A DNA stretch of 64,000 nt from Stenotrophomonas sp. UBA2629 (GTDB taxonomy: Bacteria; Pseudomonadota; Gammaproteobacteria; Xanthomonadales; Xanthomonadaceae): assembly GCA_002359895.1 (NCBI GenBank), contig DEOB01000008.1, forward strand, positions 85,928-149,927, given 5' to 3'. The notes beneath the pieces were generated by a model that did no database searches, was not told the origin of the DNA, and worked only from the letters and a program-made list of their open reading frames with translations. Position numbers and translations under genes: made by a program. Position 1 is the stretch's first letter. Each line of letters starts with the position of its first letter. Shown piece after piece: positions 25,846 to 34,676 of the stretch.

Positions 25846-28137
25846 TTGAGAAAGCTTGTCGCCATTTTCGCCCTCATGTTCTGCGCCACTGCCAACGCGA
25901 CGCCGCTGGCCGCCGATGTGGAGCACGCACTGGGTTTGAGGGAACAGTGGATCGGCCTCACGCGCGACGTCGCTTGGCCGGCACGCTGGCACGACGATGG
26001 CAGCTTCCATTACCGCAAGACAGTAAACGGCGGCTTCCGCTTCCAGCGGTTTGATACCGCCACCGGCAGCAGCGCAGCGGCGTTCGACCATCAGCGGCTT
26101 GCGGACGCCATCGCAGCGGAAACCGGGCGGCCACAACAGGCACTGCGCCTGCCCTTTGATGACTATGTGCATGAAGTGCGCGATGGTGTGGCCCATGCGC
26201 GCCTGCAGGCTGACGGCAAGCGCCTGCGCTGCAATCTGCGCGACTATCACTGCAGCACCGAGGCCGCATCGCCATTGCGACCGCGCGGCTTCGGGGTGGT
26301 ACGGGACCTGCGCGTAGCTGCGGACAACACGCCACGGCGTTCACCCGATGGTGCCTGGGAAGCCTTCGCGCAGGGCCATGATCTGGTGCTGCGCAAAGTG
26401 GCCGATGGCAGCACACGTCCACTCACAAAGGATGGGCACGCGCAGGGCTTCTACGATGTGGAGAGCATCGTCTGGTCGCCGGATTCGCGGCATCTTGCGT
26501 TCTATCGCGTTCGGCCTGGCGATGCGCGCATGGTCACGCGCGTGGAAACCTCGCCCGACGGCGGTGGGCAGCCGCTCGTGCAGCTGCAGCTGTATCCAAA
26601 GCCCGGTGATGCGGTTGATGTTGAAACCCCGTTTCTTGCCGAGGTGAGCAGCGCACAGACGACGCAGGTGGACGATGCGCTGTTCGCCAACCCTTACCAG
26701 TTGTCGCCGCTGCGTTGGCGTGGTGATGGGCGCGGCTTCGCGTTCGATTACGTGCAGCGCGGGCACCAGCGCGTCCGGCAGATCGAGGTGTCGGCACAGA
26801 ACGCACGCCCGCGTGTGGTGGCCAGCGAAGACAGCACGACGTTTGTCGACGCATGGCGGCCTTACAGCTACGACATCGACGATGGCCGGCAACTGCTGTG
26901 GCTGTCCGAACGTGATGGCTGGCGCCACCTGTATCTGTACGACGGTGCCAGCGGCAAGGTGCTGCGCCAGCTCACGCAGGGCCAGTGGGTGGTGCGCGAG
27001 GTGTTGAAGGTGGACGAGGCGCGTCGCCAAGTGTGGTTCAGCGCCAGTGGCATGGATGCAGGGCGCGACCCGTACTTCCGCCAGGTGTTCCGCGTGAGTC
27101 TGGACGGCGGCGCGCCGGTGCGGCTGACGCAGGCCGACGCCGATCACGATGTTTCACCATCGCCCGATGGGCAATGGTATGTGGACGTGTATTCGCGTGT
27201 GGACATGGCGCCGGTGATGGAACTGCGCCGCGCCGACGGCAGCCTGCTACGCACGCTGGAGCAGGGTGATGTCAGCGCCTTGCAGGCAGCAGGTTGGCGC
27301 GCACCGGAGAGCTTCGTGGCAAAGGGCCGTGATGGCCAGACCGATATCTGGGGGCTGGTGGTGCGGCCGCGCGACTACGACCCGGACAAGCGCTACCCGG
27401 TGATCGAGAACATCTACGCCGGCCCACACGACTCTTTCGTGCCCAAGACGTTCTGGCCGTTCGGTTATCACAGCGGCGGCGACAAGGTGATCGGCATGCA
27501 GGCGCTGGCCGACCTGGGCTTCATCGTCGTGCAGATGGATGGCATGGGCACGTCCAATCGTTCCAAGGCCTTTCACGATGTTGCGTGGAAAAACCTGGGT
27601 GACTCCGGCTTCCCCGACCGCATTGCCTGGCACCGCGCACTGGCGGCCCGCGACCGTTCGTATGACATCTCACGCGTCGGCATTTACGGTGCATCGGCCG
27701 GCGGCCAGAGCACGCTGGGAGCGTTGTTGTTCCAGTCGCAGTTCTACCGCGCAGGCGTTGCCTGGAACGGTTGCTACGACAACCGCATGGACAAGATCAG
27801 CTGGAACGAACAGTGGATGGGCTGGCCGGTGGACGAAAGCTACGCCCGTTCTTCGGGTGTGGACAACGCGCATCGTCTGCAGGGCAACCTGCTGCTGATC
27901 GTCGGCGAGCAGGACAGCAACGTGGACCCGGCCTCAACCATGCAGGTGGTCGATGCGCTGGTCCGTGCGGACAAGGATTTCGACCTGCTCAACATCCCGG
28001 GCGGTGAACACACCGTTGGACGTTCCACCGGGCCCATCGACTACGCCCATCGACGTCAGTTCGACTTCTTCATCCGTCATCTGCAGGGCCGGCAAACGCC
28101 TGCCTGGAACACGATGCCGGGTACTCACCCCAGATAG
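25846..28137 (+). CDS. Secreted dipeptidyl-peptidase IV-like serine peptidase (S9 family)
   Basis: A 763-residue protein with a signal peptide (RKLVAIFALMFCATANATP). Residues about 100-480 form the DPP-IV N-terminal propeller (SPDGAWEAFA, VWSPDSRHLAFYRV, SPSPDGQWYVDVYS). The C-terminal alpha/beta-hydrolase domain has S617 in YGASAGGQS, D690 in GEQDSNVD and H722 in GGEHTVGR. The start is TTG at 25846 with CCGGAG seven bases upstream; no ATG fits the signal peptide. It should remove X-Pro or X-Hyp dipeptides in the periplasm, feeding the cytoplasmic dipeptidase. Confidence 0.9.
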   Translation: MRKLVAIFALMFCATANATPLAADVEHALGLREQWIGLTRDVAWPARWHDDGSFHYRKTVNGGFRFQRFDTATGSSAAAFDHQRLADAIAAETGRPQQALRLPFDDYVHEVRDGVAHARLQADGKRLRCNLRDYHCSTEAASPLRPRGFGVVRDLRVAADNTPRRSPDGAWEAFAQGHDLVLRKVADGSTRPLTKDGHAQGFYDVESIVWSPDSRHLAFYRVRPGDARMVTRVETSPDGGGQPLVQLQLYPKPGDAVDVETPFLAEVSSAQTTQVDDALFANPYQLSPLRWRGDGRGFAFDYVQRGHQRVRQIEVSAQNARPRVVASEDSTTFVDAWRPYSYDIDDGRQLLWLSERDGWRHLYLYDGASGKVLRQLTQGQWVVREVLKVDEARRQVWFSASGMDAGRDPYFRQVFRVSLDGGAPVRLTQADADHDVSPSPDGQWYVDVYSRVDMAPVMELRRADGSLLRTLEQGDVSALQAAGWRAPESFVAKGRDGQTDIWGLVVRPRDYDPDKRYPVIENIYAGPHDSFVPKTFWPFGYHSGGDKVIGMQALADLGFIVVQMDGMGTSNRSKAFHDVAWKNLGDSGFPDRIAWHRALAARDRSYDISRVGIYGASAGGQSTLGALLFQSQFYRAGVAWNGCYDNRMDKISWNEQWMGWPVDESYARSSGVDNAHRLQGNLLLIVGEQDSNVDPASTMQVVDALVRADKDFDLLNIPGGEHTVGRSTGPIDYAHRRQFDFFIRHLQGRQTPAWNTMPGTHPR

Positions 28138-28163
28138 GTACCGCAACCGCCGGAGGTTCCACC

Positions 28164-29978
28164 ATGTCTGTTGTACGCCCAACCCGCCAGAAACTTTCCC
28201 TCCTGGCACTGTCGCTTTCCCTGTCGCTGGGAATGGTGCTCTCGCCCGATGCATCGGCCCAGGTGCAGGAGCAGAAGCAGGCGCTCGCGCCTCCGGCAAA
28301 CGCCACCGAGGCGGCGCTGCGCAACCTGTACAACACCGAGTGGGACTGGCGGCAGAAGGAGTTCGCACGCGAGAAAATCGATGGCCGTTGGCAGTCCGCC
28401 GCACATCTGCCCTCGGTGACGGCGCAGACCTGGCAGCGCCGCGCCGATTACTGGGCCAAGGTGATCAAGGAACTGGACGCCATTCCTGCCACGCAGCTGT
28501 CTCGCGAGGAGAAGATCAACGAAGCAGTGTTCCGCACCACCGTGGAAGGGTTGTACAACGGTGCGATCTGGAAGACCTACGAGGCGCCTTTCAACAGCGA
28601 CACCTTCTTCTGGGCCGGGCTCAACCCACGTCAGCCGTATCAGGATGCGGCGGATTGGCAGCGCCTGATTGGCCGGCTGAATGACATCCCGCGTTACTTC
28701 AGCGAAAACATCACCAACATGGACGCCGGCCTCACGCGTGGCTGGAGCGTGCCGCGTACCTCGGTGCAGGGCCGCGACAACACCATCGTGCCGTACACCA
28801 AGACCGATGCGGAGAACCCGTACCTGGCGATGTTCGACCGCATCCCCACCTCCATTCCCGAGCCCACCCGCAGCCAGCTGCGTGAGCAGGGCCGCAAGGC
28901 GGTGCTGGAAAAAGTGGTGCCGGCCTACAGCGAACTGCTCACCTTCATGCGCGAGCAGTACCTGACCCGCGCGCGCACCACCACCGGTGCCAGCGATCTG
29001 CCCAATGGCCGTGAGTTCTACAAAACGCAGATCCGCGAGTTCGTCACCCGTGACATGACCGCCAAGCAGGTGCATGACATCGGCTTGGCCGAGGTGGCAC
29101 GCATCAATGCTGAAATGAAGCAGGTGATGGCCAAGTCCGGCTTCAAGGGCAGCTTCGAGGAATTCCTGCAGTTCCTGCGTACCGATCCGCAGTTCTACGC
29201 CAAGACGCCGCAGGAGCTGCTGTCGTACACCGCATGGATCGCCAAGAAGGTGGATGGCGAACTCAAGCATGTCGTCGGCACGCTGCCGCGCTATCGCTTC
29301 ACCATTCTGCCGGTGCCCGATGAGGTGGCGCCTATCTATACCTCCGGCCGCGGTGGTCTGGATTCGTGCCTGTTCAACACCTATGACCTGCCGTCGCGGC
29401 CGCTGTACAACCTGCCGGCATTGGTGGTGCACGAGTGCGCACCCGGGCACAGCTTCCAGGCCGCGTTGGCGCTGGAAGCACCGGCCCGTCCCGACTTCCG
29501 CCAGCAGACCTACTTCTCCGGTTATGGCGAAGGCTGGGGCCTGTACACCGAGTGGCTGGGCACGTTGATGGGGGTGTACGAGACGCCGTATGACGATTTC
29601 GGCCGGCTGACATTCGAGATGTGGCGCGCCGCGCGTCTGGTGATCGACACCGGCCTGCATGAGTACGGCTGGACCCGCCAGCAGGCCATCGACTACCTGG
29701 CTGCCAACACCGCACTGGCGCACCACGACATCGTGACCGAGATCGACCGCTACATCGCATGGCCGGGCCAGGCGACTGCGTATTACCTGGGTTACAAGAC
29801 AATGCGTGACCTGCGCAGCGAAGCGGAGAAGGAACTGGGGCCGAAGTTCGACCAGCGTCCGTTCCACGACACCATCCTCAACCTGGGCTCGGTGCCGTTG
29901 CCGGTGCTGGAGTCCGAAGTGCGTCTGTTTGTGGCCGAGCGCAAGGCCGGCACGCGCGGCACGGCCGCCGAGGAGTAA
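28164..29978 (+). CDS. Secreted DUF885 family protein, predicted metallopeptidase
   Basis: A 604-residue protein with a signal peptide (LALSLSLSLGMVLSPDASAQ). The family signature HECAPGH at 423-429 gives H423, E424 and H429 as probable zinc ligands, with a downstream EGWGLYTEWLG helix supplying acidic residues. DUF885 proteins are widespread in Xanthomonadaceae; most are uncharacterised but look like M32-related carboxypeptidases. GGAGG precedes the ATG, 26 bp after the S9 peptidase, so it is co-transcribed with it and probably trims peptides in the periplasm. Confidence 0.85.
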   Translation: MSVVRPTRQKLSLLALSLSLSLGMVLSPDASAQVQEQKQALAPPANATEAALRNLYNTEWDWRQKEFAREKIDGRWQSAAHLPSVTAQTWQRRADYWAKVIKELDAIPATQLSREEKINEAVFRTTVEGLYNGAIWKTYEAPFNSDTFFWAGLNPRQPYQDAADWQRLIGRLNDIPRYFSENITNMDAGLTRGWSVPRTSVQGRDNTIVPYTKTDAENPYLAMFDRIPTSIPEPTRSQLREQGRKAVLEKVVPAYSELLTFMREQYLTRARTTTGASDLPNGREFYKTQIREFVTRDMTAKQVHDIGLAEVARINAEMKQVMAKSGFKGSFEEFLQFLRTDPQFYAKTPQELLSYTAWIAKKVDGELKHVVGTLPRYRFTILPVPDEVAPIYTSGRGGLDSCLFNTYDLPSRPLYNLPALVVHECAPGHSFQAALALEAPARPDFRQQTYFSGYGEGWGLYTEWLGTLMGVYETPYDDFGRLTFEMWRAARLVIDTGLHEYGWTRQQAIDYLAANTALAHHDIVTEIDRYIAWPGQATAYYLGYKTMRDLRSEAEKELGPKFDQRPFHDTILNLGSVPLPVLESEVRLFVAERKAGTRGTAAEE

Positions 29979-29986
29979 TCGCTTTT

Positions 29987-30060
29987 CCGCAGGCTGCCGA
30001 AAAGCAGCCTGCGGTATGCAACGGCGCCGCATCGTTGTGGTGATACTACCGATGCGGCGC
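29987..30060. terminator. Two strong hairpins between convergent genes
   Basis: CCGCAGGCTGC / GCAGCCTGCGG (29987-30014, 11-bp stem, loop CGAAAA) is followed by GCGCCGCATCG / CGATGCGGCGC (30024-30060, 11-bp stem). They sit between the end of the DUF885 gene and the end of the minus-strand hydrolase and mark the right end of the hydroxyproline operon transcript. Confidence 0.7.
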
Positions 30061-30104
30061 GTTGTTGTTGATCACCTATCGCGGCGCCTACCCATGCAGC
30101 CGCC

Positions 30105-31181
30105 TCACTCGCTACGCGCCAGCAACTGCACCAGCTCCTGCTTCCAGAACACGGCCGAGGTATGCGTACTGTGTCCGCGTGTCTGGGCCGATGCGGGAAT
30201 CAACACATAGCGCACATGCGGCATGTCCGGCAGCAGTTTTTCGGGAATGCCAAGCTCCGGTGGATTGATGAAGTCATCCGCCGAATTCACCCACGTCATC
30301 GGCGCACGGATGCGGCTCAATCCGGGAGAGGGGTCATAGCTGCGTGATGAATCCAACTGGTACAGCCAGTCATTCGCATCGCGGCTGCCGATATCGGCAG
30401 CAAAGCGTTCCTTCCACCAGGCATCGGCTGCGTCGCGGCTTGCGTGTGTGGCATGCAGGTTCATGGGTGCCAGCCCCGCAATCACCGACAACGACGATGC
30501 GGTGCGCAGGCCGGCCAGTGGCTGTGCGGTGTAGTTGCCACCCTGCCACGCGGGGTCTTCGGTAATGGCTTCCATCGCGGCCTTGCGCCAGACACGGTTG
30601 CGGTCGCCAATCTGTGTGGGTTGGCAGGCCAATGGCATCAATGCGCGGGTGAAATCGGGCTGTTTTTCAGCCCACTCGAAGATGTGCATGCAGCCCATCG
30701 AGGTGCCCAGCATCAACCGCAGTTGCTGCACGCCCAGTGCTTCCGTCAGCAGGCGGTGCTGCAGCGCCACCATGTCGCTGTAGTCGTAGCGGGGGAACTT
30801 GGCGCGCAGGCCGTCGCTCGGTTTGGATGAGCCACCGTGACCGATGTTGTCAGGCAGGATGAGGTAGTAACGCGAAGTATCGAGGGGTTGGCCGGGGCCA
30901 AACAGTTCGTCGGCAAAACGTGGCTGCAGGAACTGCGCACCGCTACCGCCGGTGCCATGCAGCAGCATGACGGCATTGGTGATGCGGCCTTGGGCATCCC
31001 GCTGTGGTGTGCCCAGCGTGCGGTAATGGAGGCGCACCTGCTGCAGCGATGCACCATCGGCAAAGCGCACATCAGAAATCAGTGCATCTGCTTCATGCAC
31101 GTTGGGTTGCGCTGCAGCAGGGTGGCTGGGCATGCAGCCGGCAAATGTCATTGCCAGAAAAAGCGTCGTGCGTCGGATCAT
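30105..31181 (-). CDS. MetX-like alpha/beta hydrolase, probable lipoprotein or secreted
   Basis: A 358-residue alpha/beta-hydrolase related to homoserine O-acetyltransferases. The nucleophile elbow is S161 in LGTSMGCMH, the oxyanion region LLHGTGGSGAQF, and a late GHSTHTSAVFW supplies the histidine; an aspartate is available in VNSADDF. The N-terminus is hydrophobic and ends FAGC (C16), a possible lipobox, with further SHPAAAQ after it. MetX enzymes are cytoplasmic, so this exported relative is more likely an esterase or amidase. The start at 31181 has CGGAG upstream. It lies within the hydroxyproline region but is transcribed the other way. Confidence 0.8.
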   Translation of the reverse strand: MIRRTTLFLAMTFAGCMPSHPAAAQPNVHEADALISDVRFADGASLQQVRLHYRTLGTPQRDAQGRITNAVMLLHGTGGSGAQFLQPRFADELFGPGQPLDTSRYYLILPDNIGHGGSSKPSDGLRAKFPRYDYSDMVALQHRLLTEALGVQQLRLMLGTSMGCMHIFEWAEKQPDFTRALMPLACQPTQIGDRNRVWRKAAMEAITEDPAWQGGNYTAQPLAGLRTASSLSVIAGLAPMNLHATHASRDAADAWWKERFAADIGSRDANDWLYQLDSSRSYDPSPGLSRIRAPMTWVNSADDFINPPELGIPEKLLPDMPHVRYVLIPASAQTRGHSTHTSAVFWKQELVQLLARSE

Positions 31182-31598
31182 CTCAAGCTCCGTCGTTGTT
31201 CTTCTGATTGTGCTGATTGCGACCTGTTTGAAAGGAAAAAAGCACAAGCGGCTTTCAAAAAAATCCGCGCAGCGCGGAAAACCCTAACAGCAATTGCGCA
31301 TTTCTCAACTGCGTTTCTGCAGATCTGCGCGCAGCAATACTGCAGCGAATTGAAAGCCTTTCGTGCATTCATCAACACGCAGATTGAATTTGTGCGGATA
31401 TCTGCATCCGATCACATCAAGAATCACAAGACCATCGCAGGTGCGAGGAAACAGACTGCGTGACAGGGACGTTTCACCTGTCGGCTTGCACTTTGATTAA
31501 GGGATTGGTGGCAACAACGCAGTCGGCAGCATGACGACCTGATCTTTGTCCCCGTCCAATGCGGGGTCATTCAGCCAATTTGTCACGGGAGAGAGACC
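31182..31598. other. AT-richer divergent control region
   Basis: This 417-bp gap separates the minus-strand hydrolase from the plus-strand receptor and is the most AT-rich stretch in the centre of the window. It holds a minus-strand hairpin plus T-run (31253-31278), a second short minus-strand stem with six Ts (31236-31255), and a GACAGG/CCTGTC dyad at 31462-31482. No coding potential is seen. Promoters for both genes must lie here. Confidence 0.6.
31257..31278 (-). terminator. Terminator-like hairpin with seven Ts upstream of the hydrolase
   Basis: On the minus strand TCCGCG-CTG-CGCGGA is followed directly by seven Ts (31263 down to 31257). It precedes the hydrolase start by about 80 bases, so it would act on a leader or a small RNA, not at the end of a known gene. 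Confidence 0.5.
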
Positions 31599-34559
31599 AT
31601 GACAGTCGTATCCACTTCTGCGCGCTGTCGCAGAACGCGCACTTCTGTAATGCACCGGCCACTTCCACAAGCAGGCAAGCTCGCCGTGGGGTTGGCATTT
31701 GCACTGTGGGGAAGCCCACTGTTGATCGCACCGGCATTTGCACAAAGCGCCGAATCCAAGGACGCGGTAAGCCTTGATGCGGTGATGGTGACCGGCTCGC
31801 GCCTGATCCGTACCGACCTGGACGCACCCAGCCCGACCACGATGGTCAGCCGCGAGGACATCCAGGCCTCCGGCAGCGCCACCATCGAAACAGTACTCAA
31901 CGAGTTCCCGCAGCTGGCCGCCGGCAACACGTCCAGCGTCAACAACGGTGGTGGCTCGGGTGTGCTGACCGCCAACCTGCGCGGCCTCGGTGCCAACCGC
32001 ACGCTGACGCTGGTGAACGGCCGCCGCTTCATGCCGGCCAACTCCGACGGTGTGGTCGACCTTGCCACCATTCCCGACGCACTCATCGAGAACGTGGAGA
32101 TCGTCACCGGTGGCGCGTCGGCGGTGTACGGCTCAGACGCCATTGCCGGTGCCGTCAACTTCATCATGCGGCGGAACTTCAGCGGCTTCGAAGGTGCCTA
32201 CACGCACGGGCAGACATCTGAAGGCGACGGTGCGTTCGACAAGTACGACATCACCCTGGGTGGCAACTTCGCCGATGACCGTGGCAATGCGGTGGTCTCC
32301 TTCAGCCGCACCGATCGCGACCCGGTGCTGCAGGGCGCGCGCGATTTCTCCAAGGTGCCGCTGGATACCGTCAACGGCAAGCTGGTGCCGGGTGGCTCGG
32401 GCTCCATCCCCGGCACGCGCATCGGCCTGAGTGGCAGCCAGCTGGGCTCGCTGGTGGGCGTCAACCTCAACCCGGGTGGCGACTGCGGTGCGATGACCGG
32501 CATCCGCTTCGGTGAAAACGGCACGCCGTTGCCGTACTGCAACCCGCAGGATGCCTACAACTACGCCGACCTGAACTACCTGCAGCGCCCGCTGGAGCGT
32601 ACCCAGGTCACCGCGTTGGCCAACTACAAGATCAACGATGCAGTCGAGGCCTATGCCGAGCTGTACTACTCCGATTCGGCCAACCGTTACCAGCAGGCAC
32701 CGGATTCATTCACGCCGGTCACGCCGGGCGCCGGCTCATCGACGCTGCTGGTGCCAAACTACGCCAACAACCCGGTGCTGCTGCCGTCGGTGCGGCAGTT
32801 CTTTGCCGATAACGCGCACATCTTTGATGCCGATGGTGACGGCACTGCCAGCATCGTCGGTGCGGGTCGCCGTGCTGATGAACTCGGTCCGCGTTACTAC
32901 ACCTACGATCGTGTCAGCCGCAATCTCATCGGTGGCCTGCGTGGCGACTTCGAGATGGGCAATGACCATTGGTGGCGTTGGGATGCGTTCGTGCAGGAAC
33001 AGCACACCCGCACCGACACCACGCAGAACAACATGATCAACCAGGCGCGTCTGGCGCAGGCGTTGAACGCTACCGTCGATGGCAGTGGCAACCTGGTGTG
33101 TGTGAACCAGGCCAGCGGTTGCGTGCCGGCCAGCATTTTCGGGCTGGGGTCCATCAGCGCGGGTTCTGCTGCGTTCCTCACCCCGCAGCGTGCGCACACC
33201 GAGACGTTTGACCGTTCGGTGATTGGTGCCACGTTGAGCGGCTCGTTGTTCGATCTTCCGGCAGGCTCGGTGGCCATGGCCTTCGGCGCCGAATACCGCA
33301 AGGACGAGTACGCGTTCCAGCCCAGCCCGATGGATGTGGCCGGCGAGTACGGCGCGGTGTCGCAGATGCCGATGTCGGGCGAATACAGCGTGCGAGAGGT
33401 ATTCACCGAGTTCCGCGTGCCGCTGCTCAGTGGCGCACGTTTCGCGCAGAGCTTAGCCGTTGAAGGTGCGGCGCGTTACTCGGACTACTCCACCATCGGT
33501 GGCGTCAACACCTGGAAGATCGGCCTGGAATGGGCGCCGACGGATTGGATGCGCTTCCGTGGTGCCTACAACGTCGCCATCCGTGCGCCGTCCTTGAATG
33601 AACTGTACTCACCGCAGTCGCGTGGCTTCACCGCCGGTGTCGATCCGTGTACCGCCTCGGCCAACCCCAGCGCCGCGCAGCAGCAGCTGTGCATCCAGCA
33701 GGGCGTGCCCGCAGCGGATCTGCCGAACTTCTCGCAGGGCTCGGTGGGCTTTGAACGCACCACCGGCGGTAACCCCAGCCTGACCGAAGAGAAGTCCAAC
33801 ACCTACACCGTGGGCGCGGTGTTCAACATCCCGCAGGTGCAGGGGCTGAACTTCGCGGTGGATTACTTCCAGGTTGAAGTGGAAGATGCCATCACCAGCC
33901 TGAGCGCCAACCAGATGCTCAGTGACTGCTTCAGCCAGCTGGATCCCAACTCCACCACGTGCCGCTCCATCATCCGCCTGCCCAATGGCCAGATCGACGA
34001 CGTGCGCTCCACTCTGCAGAACATCGGCAAGCTCAAGGCACGCGGCCTGGACTTCCAGACCGACTACCGCTTCTCGGTGCCGTGGGGCATTGGTGGCAAT
34101 GACGGCAATGTATCGCTGACGCTGCTGATCAGCTGGTTGTTTGAACGCTCCATGCAGGTGATCAGCAACCAGCCCGCGCTGGACTGCGCCGGCTACATGG
34201 GTGGCGGTTGCGGCGGCGGTACCGGCGCGATCATGATCCCGGACTTCAAACTCAACCTGACCGCCGGCTACAAGAGCGGGCCGCTGTCGGTGCGTCTGCA
34301 GGGCCGCATGATTGATGGCTTCGACCTGCGTCCGGGCCTGACCGCTGCGGTCAATGAGGCGCCGCGCATCTGGTACGTGGACACCAATGCGACGTTCGAC
34401 TTCAACGAGCACCTGCAGCTGTTTGCCGGCATCGACAACCTGCTCGACAAGCAGCCGCCGCTGCTCGGTACCGGCCTTGCCGGTGACGCCAACACCGACG
34501 TGGGCGTGTATGACGTGCTGGGCCGCCGCTACAACTTCGGCGTGCGCGTGAAGTTCTGA
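31599..34559 (+). CDS. TonB-dependent receptor, large, peptide/glycopeptide candidate
   Basis: A 986-residue outer-membrane receptor. An extended N-terminus leads into a signal peptide (LAVGLAFALWGSPLLIAPAFAQ). A TonB-box-like SLDAVMVTGSRLIRTD follows, then the plug (IQASGSATIETVLNEFPQL, LRGLGANRTLTLVNGRR, EIVTGGASAVYGSDAIAGAV). The barrel ends NFGVRVKF. This sequence style is common among Xanthomonadaceae receptors linked to peptide or plant-polymer uptake. It lies between the peptidase operon and the amidohydrolase/GH127 pair, so a hydroxyproline-rich glycopeptide is a reasonable inferred cargo. An internal ATG at 31650 is a possible alternative start, but GGGAGAG favours 31599. Confidence 0.88.
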   Translation: MTVVSTSARCRRTRTSVMHRPLPQAGKLAVGLAFALWGSPLLIAPAFAQSAESKDAVSLDAVMVTGSRLIRTDLDAPSPTTMVSREDIQASGSATIETVLNEFPQLAAGNTSSVNNGGGSGVLTANLRGLGANRTLTLVNGRRFMPANSDGVVDLATIPDALIENVEIVTGGASAVYGSDAIAGAVNFIMRRNFSGFEGAYTHGQTSEGDGAFDKYDITLGGNFADDRGNAVVSFSRTDRDPVLQGARDFSKVPLDTVNGKLVPGGSGSIPGTRIGLSGSQLGSLVGVNLNPGGDCGAMTGIRFGENGTPLPYCNPQDAYNYADLNYLQRPLERTQVTALANYKINDAVEAYAELYYSDSANRYQQAPDSFTPVTPGAGSSTLLVPNYANNPVLLPSVRQFFADNAHIFDADGDGTASIVGAGRRADELGPRYYTYDRVSRNLIGGLRGDFEMGNDHWWRWDAFVQEQHTRTDTTQNNMINQARLAQALNATVDGSGNLVCVNQASGCVPASIFGLGSISAGSAAFLTPQRAHTETFDRSVIGATLSGSLFDLPAGSVAMAFGAEYRKDEYAFQPSPMDVAGEYGAVSQMPMSGEYSVREVFTEFRVPLLSGARFAQSLAVEGAARYSDYSTIGGVNTWKIGLEWAPTDWMRFRGAYNVAIRAPSLNELYSPQSRGFTAGVDPCTASANPSAAQQQLCIQQGVPAADLPNFSQGSVGFERTTGGNPSLTEEKSNTYTVGAVFNIPQVQGLNFAVDYFQVEVEDAITSLSANQMLSDCFSQLDPNSTTCRSIIRLPNGQIDDVRSTLQNIGKLKARGLDFQTDYRFSVPWGIGGNDGNVSLTLLISWLFERSMQVISNQPALDCAGYMGGGCGGGTGAIMIPDFKLNLTAGYKSGPLSVRLQGRMIDGFDLRPGLTAAVNEAPRIWYVDTNATFDFNEHLQLFAGIDNLLDKQPPLLGTGLAGDANTDVGVYDVLGRRYNFGVRVKF

Positions 34560-34564
34560 CTGCC

Positions 34565-34596
34565 CGGCACCGCGTCGCTTCGGCGGCGCGGTGCCG
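34565..34596 (+). terminator. Stable stem with TTCG tetraloop after receptor gene
   Basis: A 14-bp stem (CGGCACCGCG and CGC arms, one G-T pair) is capped by TTCG and begins six bases after the receptor stop codon. A second stem, TGCTTCCCG / CGGGAAGCA, follows at 34618-34647 in front of the amidohydrolase. They probably limit but need not abolish read-through. Confidence 0.6.
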
Positions 34597-34676
34597 TTGT
34601 CATCAAACATCAACGGTTGCTTCCCGTGGCAGTGCCTGCGGGAAGCACTTGGCGCGTCAACGCGCAGGAGGGGACG

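Noticed and set aside
28125..30032. 635-codon open frame on the minus strand
   Set aside because: Antisense to the DUF885 gene, which has the HExxxGH motif and a signal peptide.
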